A DNA stretch of 9,557 bases, taken from assembly GCA_938028745.1 (NCBI GenBank), contig CALIZL010000072.1:1-9557 (forward strand), written 5' to 3'. The translations under genes and the position numbers were made by a program. The stretch is from an uncultured Prevotella sp. GTDB taxonomy: Bacteria; Bacteroidota; Bacteroidia; Bacteroidales; Bacteroidaceae. Positions 1-5,492 of this stretch are shown here, in pieces (the stretch's first letter is position 1; each line of letters opens with the position of its first letter). The notes below the pieces were generated by a model. That model ran no database searches. It had not been told where the DNA came from and was given only the letters and a program-made list of their open reading frames with translations.

Positions 1-27
1 TTAATCGTTGAGTTGTACTCTAAATAA
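1..27 (+). CDS. rpsD: 30S ribosomal protein S4, C-terminal end only (partial)
   Basis: Reading from base 1, eight codons give L-I-V-E-L-Y-S-K and then TAA at 25-27. This is the classical C-terminus of ribosomal protein S4 (E. coli S4 ends in the same residues). S4 is a primary 16S rRNA-binding protein of the small subunit. It precedes rpoA in the conserved rpsM-rpsK-rpsD-rpoA-rplQ order, and the 12-base gap to rpoA fits one polycistronic message. The rest of the gene lies left of the window. Only eight residues are visible, but the match to both the terminal motif and the expected neighbour is hard to explain otherwise. Confidence 0.88.
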   Translation, partial: LIVELYSK

Positions 28-39
28 ATCATTGAATTA

Positions 40-1032
40 ATGGCGATATTAGCATTTCAAAAACCTGATAAAGTTGTAATGTTGGAGGCCAACGACAAAT
101 TCGGTCGTTTCGAATTTCGTCCCCTTGAGCCTGGGTTCGGCGTTACCATCGGTAACTCCCTCCGCCGCATTCTCCTTTCATCGCTTGAAGGTTTCTCCAT
201 CAATACCGTGCGCATCGCCGGTGTTGAGCACGAGTTCTCTTCTGTGCCTGGTGTAAAGGAAGATGTGACCAACATTATCTTGAATTTGAAACAAGTAAGA
301 TTCAAGCAAGTAGTAGAAGAATTCGAGAACGAGAAAGTTAGTATCACGGTTGAGAACACCACTGAGTTCAAAGCTGGTGACATTGGCAAGTATCTGACTG
401 GATTTGAAGTGTTAAACCCCGATTTGGTGATTTGTCATTTAGATGCCAAAGCTTCATTGCAGATTGATCTCACCATTAACAAAGGACGTGGCTACGTGCC
501 TGCCGACGAAAATCGTGAGTTCTGCACCGATGTGAATGTAATTCCTATCGATTCCATTTACACCCCAATCCGTAACGTGCGCTATTCGGTTGAGCCTTAT
601 CGTGTTGAACAAAAAACCGACTACGATAAGCTCGTTATCGACGTAACGACGGACGGCTCCATCAGTCCCAAAGACGCGCTGAAAGAGGCCGCTAAAATCC
701 TCATCTATCACTTTATGCTCTTCTCCGACGAGAAAATCGCCGTTGAGAACCAAGACGTTGACACCAACGAAGAGTTTGACGAGGAAGTGCTGCACATGCG
801 TCAGCTGCTTAAAACCAAGCTTGTGGACATGAACCTCAGCGTTCGCGCCCTCAACTGTCTCAAAGCAGCCGATGTGGAAACACTGGGCGACCTTGTGCAA
901 TACAACAAGACCGACCTCTTGAAGTTCCGCAACTTTGGTAAGAAATCGCTCACAGAGCTTGATGATTTGCTCTTGGGTCTGAATCTGTCTTTTGGAACCG
1001 ACATTTCAAAGTATAAACTGGACAGGGACTAA
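40..1032 (+). CDS. rpoA: DNA-directed RNA polymerase subunit alpha
   Basis: This 330-residue protein is the alpha subunit, which dimerises to seed assembly of the core enzyme and contacts upstream DNA and activators. The N-terminal domain (about 1-235) carries the dimerisation/assembly helix G-N-S-L-R-R-I-L-L-S-S at 38-48. After an acidic linker (about 237-249), the C-terminal domain (about 250-325) shows S-V-R-A-L-N-C-L-K-A at 267-276. R269 aligns with E. coli R265, the main UP-element contact, and G300-K301-K302-S303 matches E. coli G296-S299. Length is normal. The ATG at 40 is chosen because it gives the family N-terminus and sits 12 bases after the rpsD stop. The leader is A/T-rich without a clear Shine-Dalgarno site, as usual in Bacteroidota. 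Transcription presumably comes from upstream ribosomal protein promoters outside the window. Confidence 0.98.
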   Translation: MAILAFQKPDKVVMLEANDKFGRFEFRPLEPGFGVTIGNSLRRILLSSLEGFSINTVRIAGVEHEFSSVPGVKEDVTNIILNLKQVRFKQVVEEFENEKVSITVENTTEFKAGDIGKYLTGFEVLNPDLVICHLDAKASLQIDLTINKGRGYVPADENREFCTDVNVIPIDSIYTPIRNVRYSVEPYRVEQKTDYDKLVIDVTTDGSISPKDALKEAAKILIYHFMLFSDEKIAVENQDVDTNEEFDEEVLHMRQLLKTKLVDMNLSVRALNCLKAADVETLGDLVQYNKTDLLKFRNFGKKSLTELDDLLLGLNLSFGTDISKYKLDRD

Positions 1033-1044
1033 ACCTCAGCGCGA

Positions 1045-1082
1045 GTGGGTGCGGGCCAACAGCCTTCACCCACCCAGCTGTT
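1045..1082 (+). promoter_or_regulatory. Overlapping inverted repeats in the rpoA-rplQ spacer; possible mRNA structure
   Basis: The 78-base spacer between rpoA and rplQ holds a perfect 7-base inverted repeat, GTGGGTG at 1045-1051 against CACCCAC at 1067-1073, with an inner GGC/GCC stem (1054-1056 with 1062-1064). A second perfect 6-base repeat, AACAGC at 1058-1063 against GCTGTT at 1077-1082, interleaves with the first. The two can therefore alternate or form an H-type pseudoknot. There is no following T-run, so it is not a terminator. A role in tuning L17 or processing the message is inference; no known leader family is recognised here. Confidence 0.35.
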
Positions 1083-1110
1083 ACCCCTCCGCTATTTAAG
1101 AAAAATAAAA

Positions 1111-1644
1111 ATGAGACATAATAAGAAATTCAACCACCTGGGTCGTACTGCACCTCACCGCAATGCCATGCTTGCTAACATGGCCATTTCGCTGATTATG
1201 CACAAAAGAATCACTACGACCCTCGCCAAGGCAAAAGCCTTGAAGAAATATGTAGAACCGCTTATCACACGTTCGAAGGAAGATACCACCAACTCGCGTC
1301 GTGTGGTTTTCCGCTACTTGCAAAACAAGTATGCCGTTACCGAACTGTTCAAAGTGGTTGCTGCTAAGGTGGGAGACCGTCCCGGTGGCTATACCCGTGT
1401 CATCCGACTGGGTTTCCGTAAGGGCGATGCCGCTGAAATAGCGTTCATCGAACTGGTTGACTTCGACGAGAACATGGCCAAGACGCCTAAGGCAGAGGCT
1501 AAGAAAACACGTCGTAGCCGCAAGAGCACCAAGGCCGAAGGCGAAACCGCTGCCGCCGAAGTTGCTCAACCCGTTGCCGAAGAAGCTCCTAAGGCTGAAG
1601 AGGCTCCCAAGGCAGAAGCTGCCGAAGAAGCAAAGGCTGAATAA
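1111..1644 (+). CDS. rplQ: 50S ribosomal protein L17 with extended acidic/basic tail
   Basis: This 177-residue protein is large-subunit protein L17, at the end of the ribosomal operon directly after rpoA. The start M-R-H-N-K-K-F-N-H-L-G-R-T and the following segment to about residue 117 are the L17 fold, including R-P-G-G-Y-T-R at 90-96. The ATG at 1111 is chosen because it gives the universal L17 N-terminus and follows an A-rich leader. An in-frame GTG at 1045 would add 22 residues unlike L17, encoded by the structured spacer. Residues about 122-177 form a low-complexity tail: first K/R-rich (K-K-T-R-R-S-R-K near 131-138), then A/E/K/P-rich with a repeated E-A-P-K-A-E unit near 158-169. Such tails are common in Bacteroidota L17 and absent from the roughly 127-residue E. 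coli protein. An intrinsic terminator follows. Confidence 0.97.
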   Translation: MRHNKKFNHLGRTAPHRNAMLANMAISLIMHKRITTTLAKAKALKKYVEPLITRSKEDTTNSRRVVFRYLQNKYAVTELFKVVAAKVGDRPGGYTRVIRLGFRKGDAAEIAFIELVDFDENMAKTPKAEAKKTRRSRKSTKAEGETAAAEVAQPVAEEAPKAEEAPKAEAAEEAKAE

Positions 1645-1668
1645 ACAACAGTTATCGACTTATAAATT

Positions 1669-1705
1669 AAACGTCTCTATCCGTGAGGGTAGGGGCGTTT
1701 TTTTT
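1669..1705 (+). terminator. Intrinsic terminator of the rpsD-rpoA-rplQ transcript
   Basis: The arm 1669-1682 pairs with 1687-1700 in an uninterrupted 14-base-pair stem. It includes three G-U wobbles (two in the outer 11 pairs, one next to the loop) and closes with a GTGA tetraloop (1683-1686, GNRA type). A run of eight T (1698-1705) overlaps the end of the stem and follows it. It lies 24 bases after the rplQ stop. Stem, stable loop and U-tract together make a textbook Rho-independent terminator for the + strand. Confidence 0.92.
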
Positions 1706-1754
1706 GTACTCTCACTGTCCGCCCTTTCCTTTTGAGAGAAATTCTACGTGTTGA

Positions 1755-1916
1755 TTTTTAAAGGTTCTCATTACCAAGCATTATGGCTTTGAAAATGCGC
1801 GCCCCGGTACATTAAACGTAACGCCTTTTATTGCTATGGATACAGATAAGGAGATTATTGCGATTAAGTTATATGACGATAGGGGCTTTTATGAGTATGT
1901 TATCGAAAAGAAGTGA
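1755..1916 (+). pseudogene. Coding-like frame without a proper start; possible gene remnant
   Basis: The frame from after the TGA at 1752-1754 to the TGA at 1914-1916 is 53 codons and reads like a normal protein C-terminus. It begins F-L-K-V-L-I-T-K-H-Y-G-F and later gives E-I-I-A-I-K-L-Y-D-D-R-G-F-Y-E-Y. Hydrophobic and charged residues alternate as in beta strands, with no low complexity. The only ATG in frame is at 1836, leaving 26 residues, so most of the readable part has no start. I do not recognise the family. It could be the tail of a decayed gene, a product of recombination downstream of rplQ, or chance. The stop overlaps the GTG at 1913 of the next short frame. Composition is the only support. 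Confidence 0.3.
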
Positions 1917-2014
1917 AAGGTTGGAAAGATGAAAGATGGTTGTTTCTGCTGATGACGGTTGGAGCTATTCTTTTTGATGGAAAACCTGTTCCTGATAGGG
2001 CAAAGCTGCATTAA
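1913..2014 (+). CDS. Possible short frame starting at GTG, overlapping the preceding remnant
   Basis: GTG at 1913 overlaps the TGA of the preceding frame in a GTGA junction, the layout seen at translationally coupled genes. It runs 33 codons to TAA at 2012-2014. The peptide starts V-K-G-W-K-D-E-R-W-L-F-L-L-M-T-V-G-A and ends G-K-P-V-P-D-R-A-K-L-H, so it has a short hydrophobic stretch between two charged ends. I do not recognise it. An equal alternative is that this and the frame at 1755-1916 are one decayed gene separated by a frameshift, since the reading shifts by one base exactly at the A-rich stretch around 1906-1918. Evidence is weak and rests on composition and junction geometry. Confidence 0.2.
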   Translation: MKGWKDERWLFLLMTVGAILFDGKPVPDRAKLH

Positions 2015-2042
2015 GAGGTGTGGTATTTGGTTTTTCTTCTGT

Positions 2043-2078
2043 CCAAATTGTTTCTGCCCAATTGGCGGTAATCGCCAA
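2043..2078. other. Two overlapping small inverted repeats
   Basis: TTGGCG at 2062-2067 pairs perfectly with CGCCAA at 2073-2078 around a five-base loop. The upstream CCAAATTG at 2043-2050 can pair, with one bulged A, with CAATTGG at 2060-2066. The two are mutually exclusive because they share 2062-2066. There is no adjacent T-run on either strand, so termination is not indicated. They may be part of the structured element that also includes the 2102-2135 stem. Confidence 0.4.
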
Positions 2079-2101
2079 GTGCCTTGTTGTAATGCCCAAA
2101 T

Positions 2102-2135
2102 AAAGAGGGCCGATAACGCCATATCGACCCTCTTT
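2102..2135 (-). terminator. Probable terminator of the minus-strand susC-like operon
   Basis: The arms 2102-2115 and 2122-2135 form a 14-base-pair stem around a six-base loop. In minus-strand RNA every position pairs, with a single U-G wobble. In plus-strand RNA the same position is a C-A mismatch, so the structure favours the minus transcript. On the minus strand the stem runs into TTTATTT, a short interrupted U-tract. It lies about 100 bases past the stop of the last operon gene. It could act weakly on the + strand too. The imperfect U-tract keeps confidence moderate. Confidence 0.5.
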
Positions 2136-2180
2136 GCATAGGTAAAGAAATTTAAAAAAGTTTTTTCGGGCGGCTTAAAG

Positions 2181-2202
2181 AAACGTTGCTAGGCAGCGTT
2201 TT
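2181..2202 (+). terminator. Small hairpin with short T-run, possible weak terminator
   Basis: AAACGTTGC at 2181-2189 pairs with GCAGCGTTT at 2193-2201 around a three-base loop. In plus-strand RNA one pair is a G-U wobble; in minus-strand RNA the same position is a C-A mismatch. Only four T (2199-2202) follow on the + strand. It could stop leftover rightward transcription before it enters the converging operon, but a run of four T is weak. A further perfect five-base stem, GCCAC/GTGGC, lies at 2203-2217. Confidence 0.3.
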
Positions 2203-2232
2203 GCCACAACAAGTGGCGTTGTGCGCCGCGGC

Positions 2233-3297
2233 TCATTTTTTGCGTTTAAACAGATAAGCGTCGTTTCCGTAAAGCAGATAGCTCTTGTAAGTTTTGTTTT
2301 CAAAAACCTTTGACGAGAATCTGCCCAACACGAAGGCGGGCTCCGTACCGAAATGTAAGAATGTTCCCTCCAATGAACTGACTTTGGCGGGTAGCTCTGC
2401 ACTGTAACCGAACTGACCAGAAATGGTGACGTTGGGGCTTACAGACAATTGTCCGTCCATCGGACCTACAATCGTGGCAACATAATCGTTTTCGAACATA
2501 CCTGCAAATTGTCCGCCAGCAATAGACAGCGTGCCCTCCTTGGCCGAGAAAGTAACGGGAAATGCAAAAGGATTGGCCGTGAAGGTGAGCATCAGCTTCT
2601 TGTCTTCCTTGTGCAATTTCACCGCGTAAACGCGTTTAACGGGCTTGCGGTTCTCATCTGTTTCGGTAAGTTGCAGATAATACTCGCCTAGCACGTCGCG
2701 GTCCAGATCTATTTGCATAACGCTGACGGTGTCTTTACCCATCGCCGTTTCAATCACAAATTGGCCCGTGCGCACGTGCCCTTCGTTGTTTTCGGTGGTG
2801 ATGATGGTTACCACGTCATTTTGATAAGTTGTCGTTAACCAGCTGTCTAGCGATTTTATGCTGACATCGAACGTGCTTTTAACCTTATATGTAAGGGTGT
2901 CAGCCGCATCGCCCAAGACGATCTGTTCGGGTAGGTCGATTTGCGTAACGGGACCTTGCTGGTCGATGGCAACGATGGTCGAGTCGCCGTCGGCCGATTT
3001 AATGATCACCGTGGTGTGTCTCGACTGCATTTCTTTGTTCACATCGGCCGTCACGGTTACAAGTTTCCCCTTTGCTTCTGCCTTAGCCCAGGGTGCTTGC
3101 GCATAGGCTTTCGTGGCATCTACGTTCACAAAGATGCTGTCTGTGCCGCCCAACGCGTCGAAAGATGTGTTTGCCGACACCACTTTCAGCGTGTGCTGAC
3201 TTACCTCGTTGGTGATGTCGTCGTTGCCGCAGGCTGCCAATAGGCAGAGAAGGGCACAGGCAATTATCGTGGTGAATTTAACTTTCTTCATTTCCAT
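2233..3297 (-). CDS. SusC/D-operon lipoprotein with two BACON-like domains
   Basis: This is the last gene of the operon, 354 residues. The N-terminus is a lipoprotein signal peptide (hydrophobic 9-22) with lipobox L-A-A-C and lipidated C23, followed by G-N-D-D. The acidic residues suggest export to the cell surface. Two immunoglobulin-like repeats follow, at about 36-116 and 117-198. The first has W70 and ends I-D-Q-Q-G, the usual end of a BACON domain; the second has W153 and ends V-M-Q-I-D. Residues about 200-354 form a beta-rich module of unknown function, perhaps DUF4984-like. BACON domains usually act as spacers or ligand-binding modules on surface proteins. The start may be M1 (3297) or M3 (3291); M3 gives the more standard M-K-K signal peptide. 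The 6-base gap after the DUF4302 gene indicates co-transcription. The exact ligand is unknown. Confidence 0.85.
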   Translation of the reverse strand: MEMKKVKFTTIIACALLCLLAACGNDDITNEVSQHTLKVVSANTSFDALGGTDSIFVNVDATKAYAQAPWAKAEAKGKLVTVTADVNKEMQSRHTTVIIKSADGDSTIVAIDQQGPVTQIDLPEQIVLGDAADTLTYKVKSTFDVSIKSLDSWLTTTYQNDVVTIITTENNEGHVRTGQFVIETAMGKDTVSVMQIDLDRDVLGEYYLQLTETDENRKPVKRVYAVKLHKEDKKLMLTFTANPFAFPVTFSAKEGTLSIAGGQFAGMFENDYVATIVGPMDGQLSVSPNVTISGQFGYSAELPAKVSSLEGTFLHFGTEPAFVLGRFSSKVFENKTYKSYLLYGNDAYLFKRKK

Positions 3298-3303
3298 TTG
3301 TCC

Positions 3304-4572
3304 TTAGTTGTTATTAATCTTGGTCATACCCTTAATCATTAATATCTGGGCGCTGCCGTTTACCAGTACGGTGGTCGACTCTCCCACTTTCTTCGAACCG
3401 TTATATTCGATGATAATCATCGAGTCGAGGTCGAGGTAGCCCGCAAGAGTGGATGTGAAGGTGAGGAAGACGCCTGGCTTGTTGAAGTCTTTGTTTACTA
3501 CAAAACCCAGAAATGCGTACCTGAATATCTGGCCCGTATCTCCGGCATCCCACGAGCACATCCAGTGTTCGTGCTTGTTTGGGTCGGTGTATATCTTTTC
3601 CGGACTCCATGTTAGCGTTCCTGTTTTCTTGTCGTAGACGAACGTGAGCTTGAAGTCGGGCGACAAGCCTTCCAGCCAATAGGTCTTTTCGTCGCCTGCG
3701 GGAACCATCCTTACCTTTATCGATGCATTCTTGTATTCAAAGTTATACGTGCCCGCATAGTCGGCATATCGCATATAGTCGGTGGTAAACACCATGTCGC
3801 CAGTGCCTGTGTCGCTGCCCGTGAAGGCGAGTTTGTCGATGTCGTAAGCGAAGTGTTGCACCTGCTTTCCGCCAACCGTTACAGGGGCTTGCAGCTCGAT
3901 GCCGTTCTCGGTGTAGCAGAAGGGTACGTAAACCACGCTGTCTTTGAAGGTGAACCTGGCACGTCTGGCCGAGGAGAGGTACAGCTTGGTGGTGTCGTTG
4001 CCTGCAATGTACTTATAGTTAAACTTAACATTGTCGGCCACATCTTTCATTTTCCCGATGTGTTCCTTCCAGTTTACGTTGTCGTTCAGTCGCGTCATCA
4101 CCATCTTGTTGTGGAACTTCTTGCCCTCGACAAAGATGGAGTCGTTGGTTACGCGCTGAATGATGAACTCGTAGTCTTGTCCCTTTCCGTCGTCGTCTCT
4201 TAGTGAGGGGTTAGACAGGCTGTGGAAAATCTCGTTGTACGTGTTGACGGTAAGCACTGGCCCCATGTCTTTCTTGATGTCGTAACTCGATGTTGAGGCT
4301 TTGTCGGCATCGGCCAGGTCGCTTGCAACTGTTACTTTTCCGTCCTTGAACTTCATCAGATATGTGTATCCTCCGCCAGAGTAGCGCGGCTCGGTCCAAA
4401 GGTTGAGTTTCCATCCGTTGGGTGCCGACTCCAACACTTGCTTGTAATTCTCCACGGCTTTGTCGAGCCGTTGTGCGGCCGGCTCGTCAAACACCTCGTT
4501 ATCGTCGTGCAGACACGCGGCGAGCAGCATTGTTGCCACAAGTGCCTGCATGCAAATCAATATCTTTTTCAT
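3304..4572 (-). CDS. DUF4302 family lipoprotein
   Basis: This 422-residue protein has a signal peptide ending in lipobox L-A-A-C with C20 as the lipidated residue, then L-H-D-D, an acidic pattern consistent with surface display. The start of the mature protein is typical of DUF4302: P-A-A-Q-R-L-D at 31-37, A-P-N-G-W-K-L at 50-56 and G-G-G-Y-T-Y-L-M-K-F at 66-75. The remainder looks beta-rich with many aromatic residues and no catalytic motif that I can see. DUF4302 genes are repeatedly found beside RagAB-like SusC/SusD pairs. A role as an accessory surface lipoprotein helping substrate capture is inference from this context. It lies 17 bases after the metallohydrolase gene, and the leader before its ATG is A-rich. 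Family assignment is by recognition of motifs, not by search. Confidence 0.85.
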   Translation of the reverse strand: MKKILICMQALVATMLLAACLHDDNEVFDEPAAQRLDKAVENYKQVLESAPNGWKLNLWTEPRYSGGGYTYLMKFKDGKVTVASDLADADKASTSSYDIKKDMGPVLTVNTYNEIFHSLSNPSLRDDDGKGQDYEFIIQRVTNDSIFVEGKKFHNKMVMTRLNDNVNWKEHIGKMKDVADNVKFNYKYIAGNDTTKLYLSSARRARFTFKDSVVYVPFCYTENGIELQAPVTVGGKQVQHFAYDIDKLAFTGSDTGTGDMVFTTDYMRYADYAGTYNFEYKNASIKVRMVPAGDEKTYWLEGLSPDFKLTFVYDKKTGTLTWSPEKIYTDPNKHEHWMCSWDAGDTGQIFRYAFLGFVVNKDFNKPGVFLTFTSTLAGYLDLDSMIIIEYNGSKKVGESTTVLVNGSAQILMIKGMTKINNN

Positions 4573-4589
4573 AAGCTACGTTCCTTTTT

Positions 4590-5474
4590 TTAGTTTAGTT
4601 GGTTCAAGTCCAGGTGGCCAATCTCCGATGCTCTGCGAAGCACAATGCTGCGCAATTCGTCGATGTCCAGTTTCCACGAGTCTCTCATATACGCCCTAAT
4701 CAAGTCTAATTTGGCTTGTATGTATGGCGCACCAGTGGTTCCTGCCGTGGTCATCATCTTTTTCCAGTCGGCAGGCGAAGTGGTAACATATACGGAAAGC
4801 ATCTCTGCAAAGTCTTCAATGGGTTCGCTCATGGCGTAAGGCGTTACGAACCCCTTTTTGTTTGCTGCCGCTTTGCGTATGAGATACCAGTCGCCGCTTA
4901 CGTAATTTCCCTCGGATATGTGTTGGAAATTCTCATCGTAGGGTATCTTCTGGTTCAGGATGTGCGTAAACTCGTGGTGCATGGTGTGGAAGTAGTACTC
5001 GTTGACGGTGGCATAATCGGTGAGCATCTTGTCGGTTAGGTTGTTCACCATGTAGAGTGTTATCACCAATCCGCCTTCGGCCGTGCCGAGAATCATCGTG
5101 CCTTGTCCGCTGTTGTATGCAGGCGAGCCAATCAAGTGGATAATTCGGGGCACGTTGGCCTTGACGAAGTTTGGCCCCACACACTCTGCATAGGCATCGA
5201 ACCAGAGGTATTTGGCGATGATGGCCAGCTTGGCCGACTTGGCCGAATCGGCCGGAACGAGATGATATTTCATGTCGCTATATATGTCCTCCATCTTGTA
5301 TTTCACGTCGATGTTGTAGGGATAGGTATAGTTAGCGAGCAACCATTTGTCGAAATTGTCGCGATGTACGGTCTTTCCCCCAAAGATGCTGTCGCTCGAT
5401 GGATTGTCTTCCGAGCAAGAATTGAAGCCCAACGACAATATTGCCGCCAAGGCAAATAAGCAAATCTTCTTCAT
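4590..5474 (-). CDS. Substrate import-associated zinc metallohydrolase lipoprotein
   Basis: This 294-residue protein has a signal peptide and lipobox G-F-N-S-C (C20), followed by S-E-D, so it is predicted to be a surface-anchored lipoprotein. The zincin signature H-E-F-T-H lies at 167-171: H167 and H171 as zinc ligands and E168 as the catalytic base. Downstream, E-P-I-E-D-F-A-E at 217-224 fits the place where gluzincins supply a third ligand, most likely E224 or E220. This arrangement matches the family annotated as 'substrate import-associated zinc metallohydrolase', typically encoded next to SusC/SusD genes. The gene follows the SusD gene after 18 bases. It may cut proteins or peptides before uptake by the transporter; the reaction is not shown by the sequence. 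All active-site residues look intact and length is normal. Confidence 0.9.
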   Translation of the reverse strand: MKKICLFALAAILSLGFNSCSEDNPSSDSIFGGKTVHRDNFDKWLLANYTYPYNIDVKYKMEDIYSDMKYHLVPADSAKSAKLAIIAKYLWFDAYAECVGPNFVKANVPRIIHLIGSPAYNSGQGTMILGTAEGGLVITLYMVNNLTDKMLTDYATVNEYYFHTMHHEFTHILNQKIPYDENFQHISEGNYVSGDWYLIRKAAANKKGFVTPYAMSEPIEDFAEMLSVYVTTSPADWKKMMTTAGTTGAPYIQAKLDLIRAYMRDSWKLDIDELRSIVLRRASEIGHLDLNQLN

Positions 5475-5492
5475 ATTCTACGCGTTTTTGTT

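Larger units (their letters stand above)
2011..2139 (-). repeat. Palindrome-rich stretch open in all three minus frames; candidate dispersed element
   Basis: On the minus strand this stretch is open in all three frames. One gives a 42-codon ORF from ATG at 2137-2139 to TAA at 2011-2013 (starting M-Q-R-G-S-I-W-R-Y-R). The + strand frame from 1959 is cysteine-rich here. None of the four looks like a protein family I know. Three inverted repeats lie inside or overlap it (2043-2066, 2062-2078 and 2102-2135). Dense palindromes with no convincing product are what small dispersed intergenic elements or structured RNAs look like. A second copy cannot be seen in this window, so the repeat label is a hypothesis. 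Confidence 0.25.

Noticed and set aside
454..900. 148-codon minus frame inside rpoA
   Set aside because: It lies entirely within conserved rpoA coding sequence and has no recognisable domain.
1045..1110. In-frame upstream GTG start extending rplQ by 22 residues
   Set aside because: The extension is unlike any L17, is encoded by the structured spacer, and the ATG at 1111 gives the universal L17 N-terminus after an A-rich leader.
1457..1735. 92-codon + frame overlapping the 3' half of rplQ
   Set aside because: It is the alternative frame of the low-complexity A/E/K tail, rich in P, K, R and L, and runs through the terminator.
1710..1737. Six-base inverted repeat CTCTCA/TGAGAG just after the rplQ terminator
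   Set aside because: Short arms with a loop of about 16 bases and no T-run; expected by chance at this size.
1889..2122. 77-codon minus frame in the convergent gap
   Set aside because: No family resemblance, a low-complexity Q/K/N/F tail antisense to the 1755-2014 frames, and no leader or context that favours it over the other two open minus frames.
1959..2141. 60-codon + frame with cysteine pairs resembling a zinc ribbon
   Set aside because: The cysteines fall in palindromic sequence, the spacing matches no zinc-ribbon family I know, and the minus strand is equally open; composition alone does not support a gene.
2154..2166. A6-G-T6 symmetric run as a terminator or promoter element
   Set aside because: There is no GC stem next to it on either strand, and no Bacteroidota -7 element (TAnnTTTG) could be placed around it.
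1706..2232. tRNA, CRISPR array, complete insertion sequence or phage attachment site in the convergent gap
   Set aside because: No cloverleaf, no regularly spaced direct repeats, no transposase frame with terminal inverted repeats and no integrase or duplicated gene end were seen.
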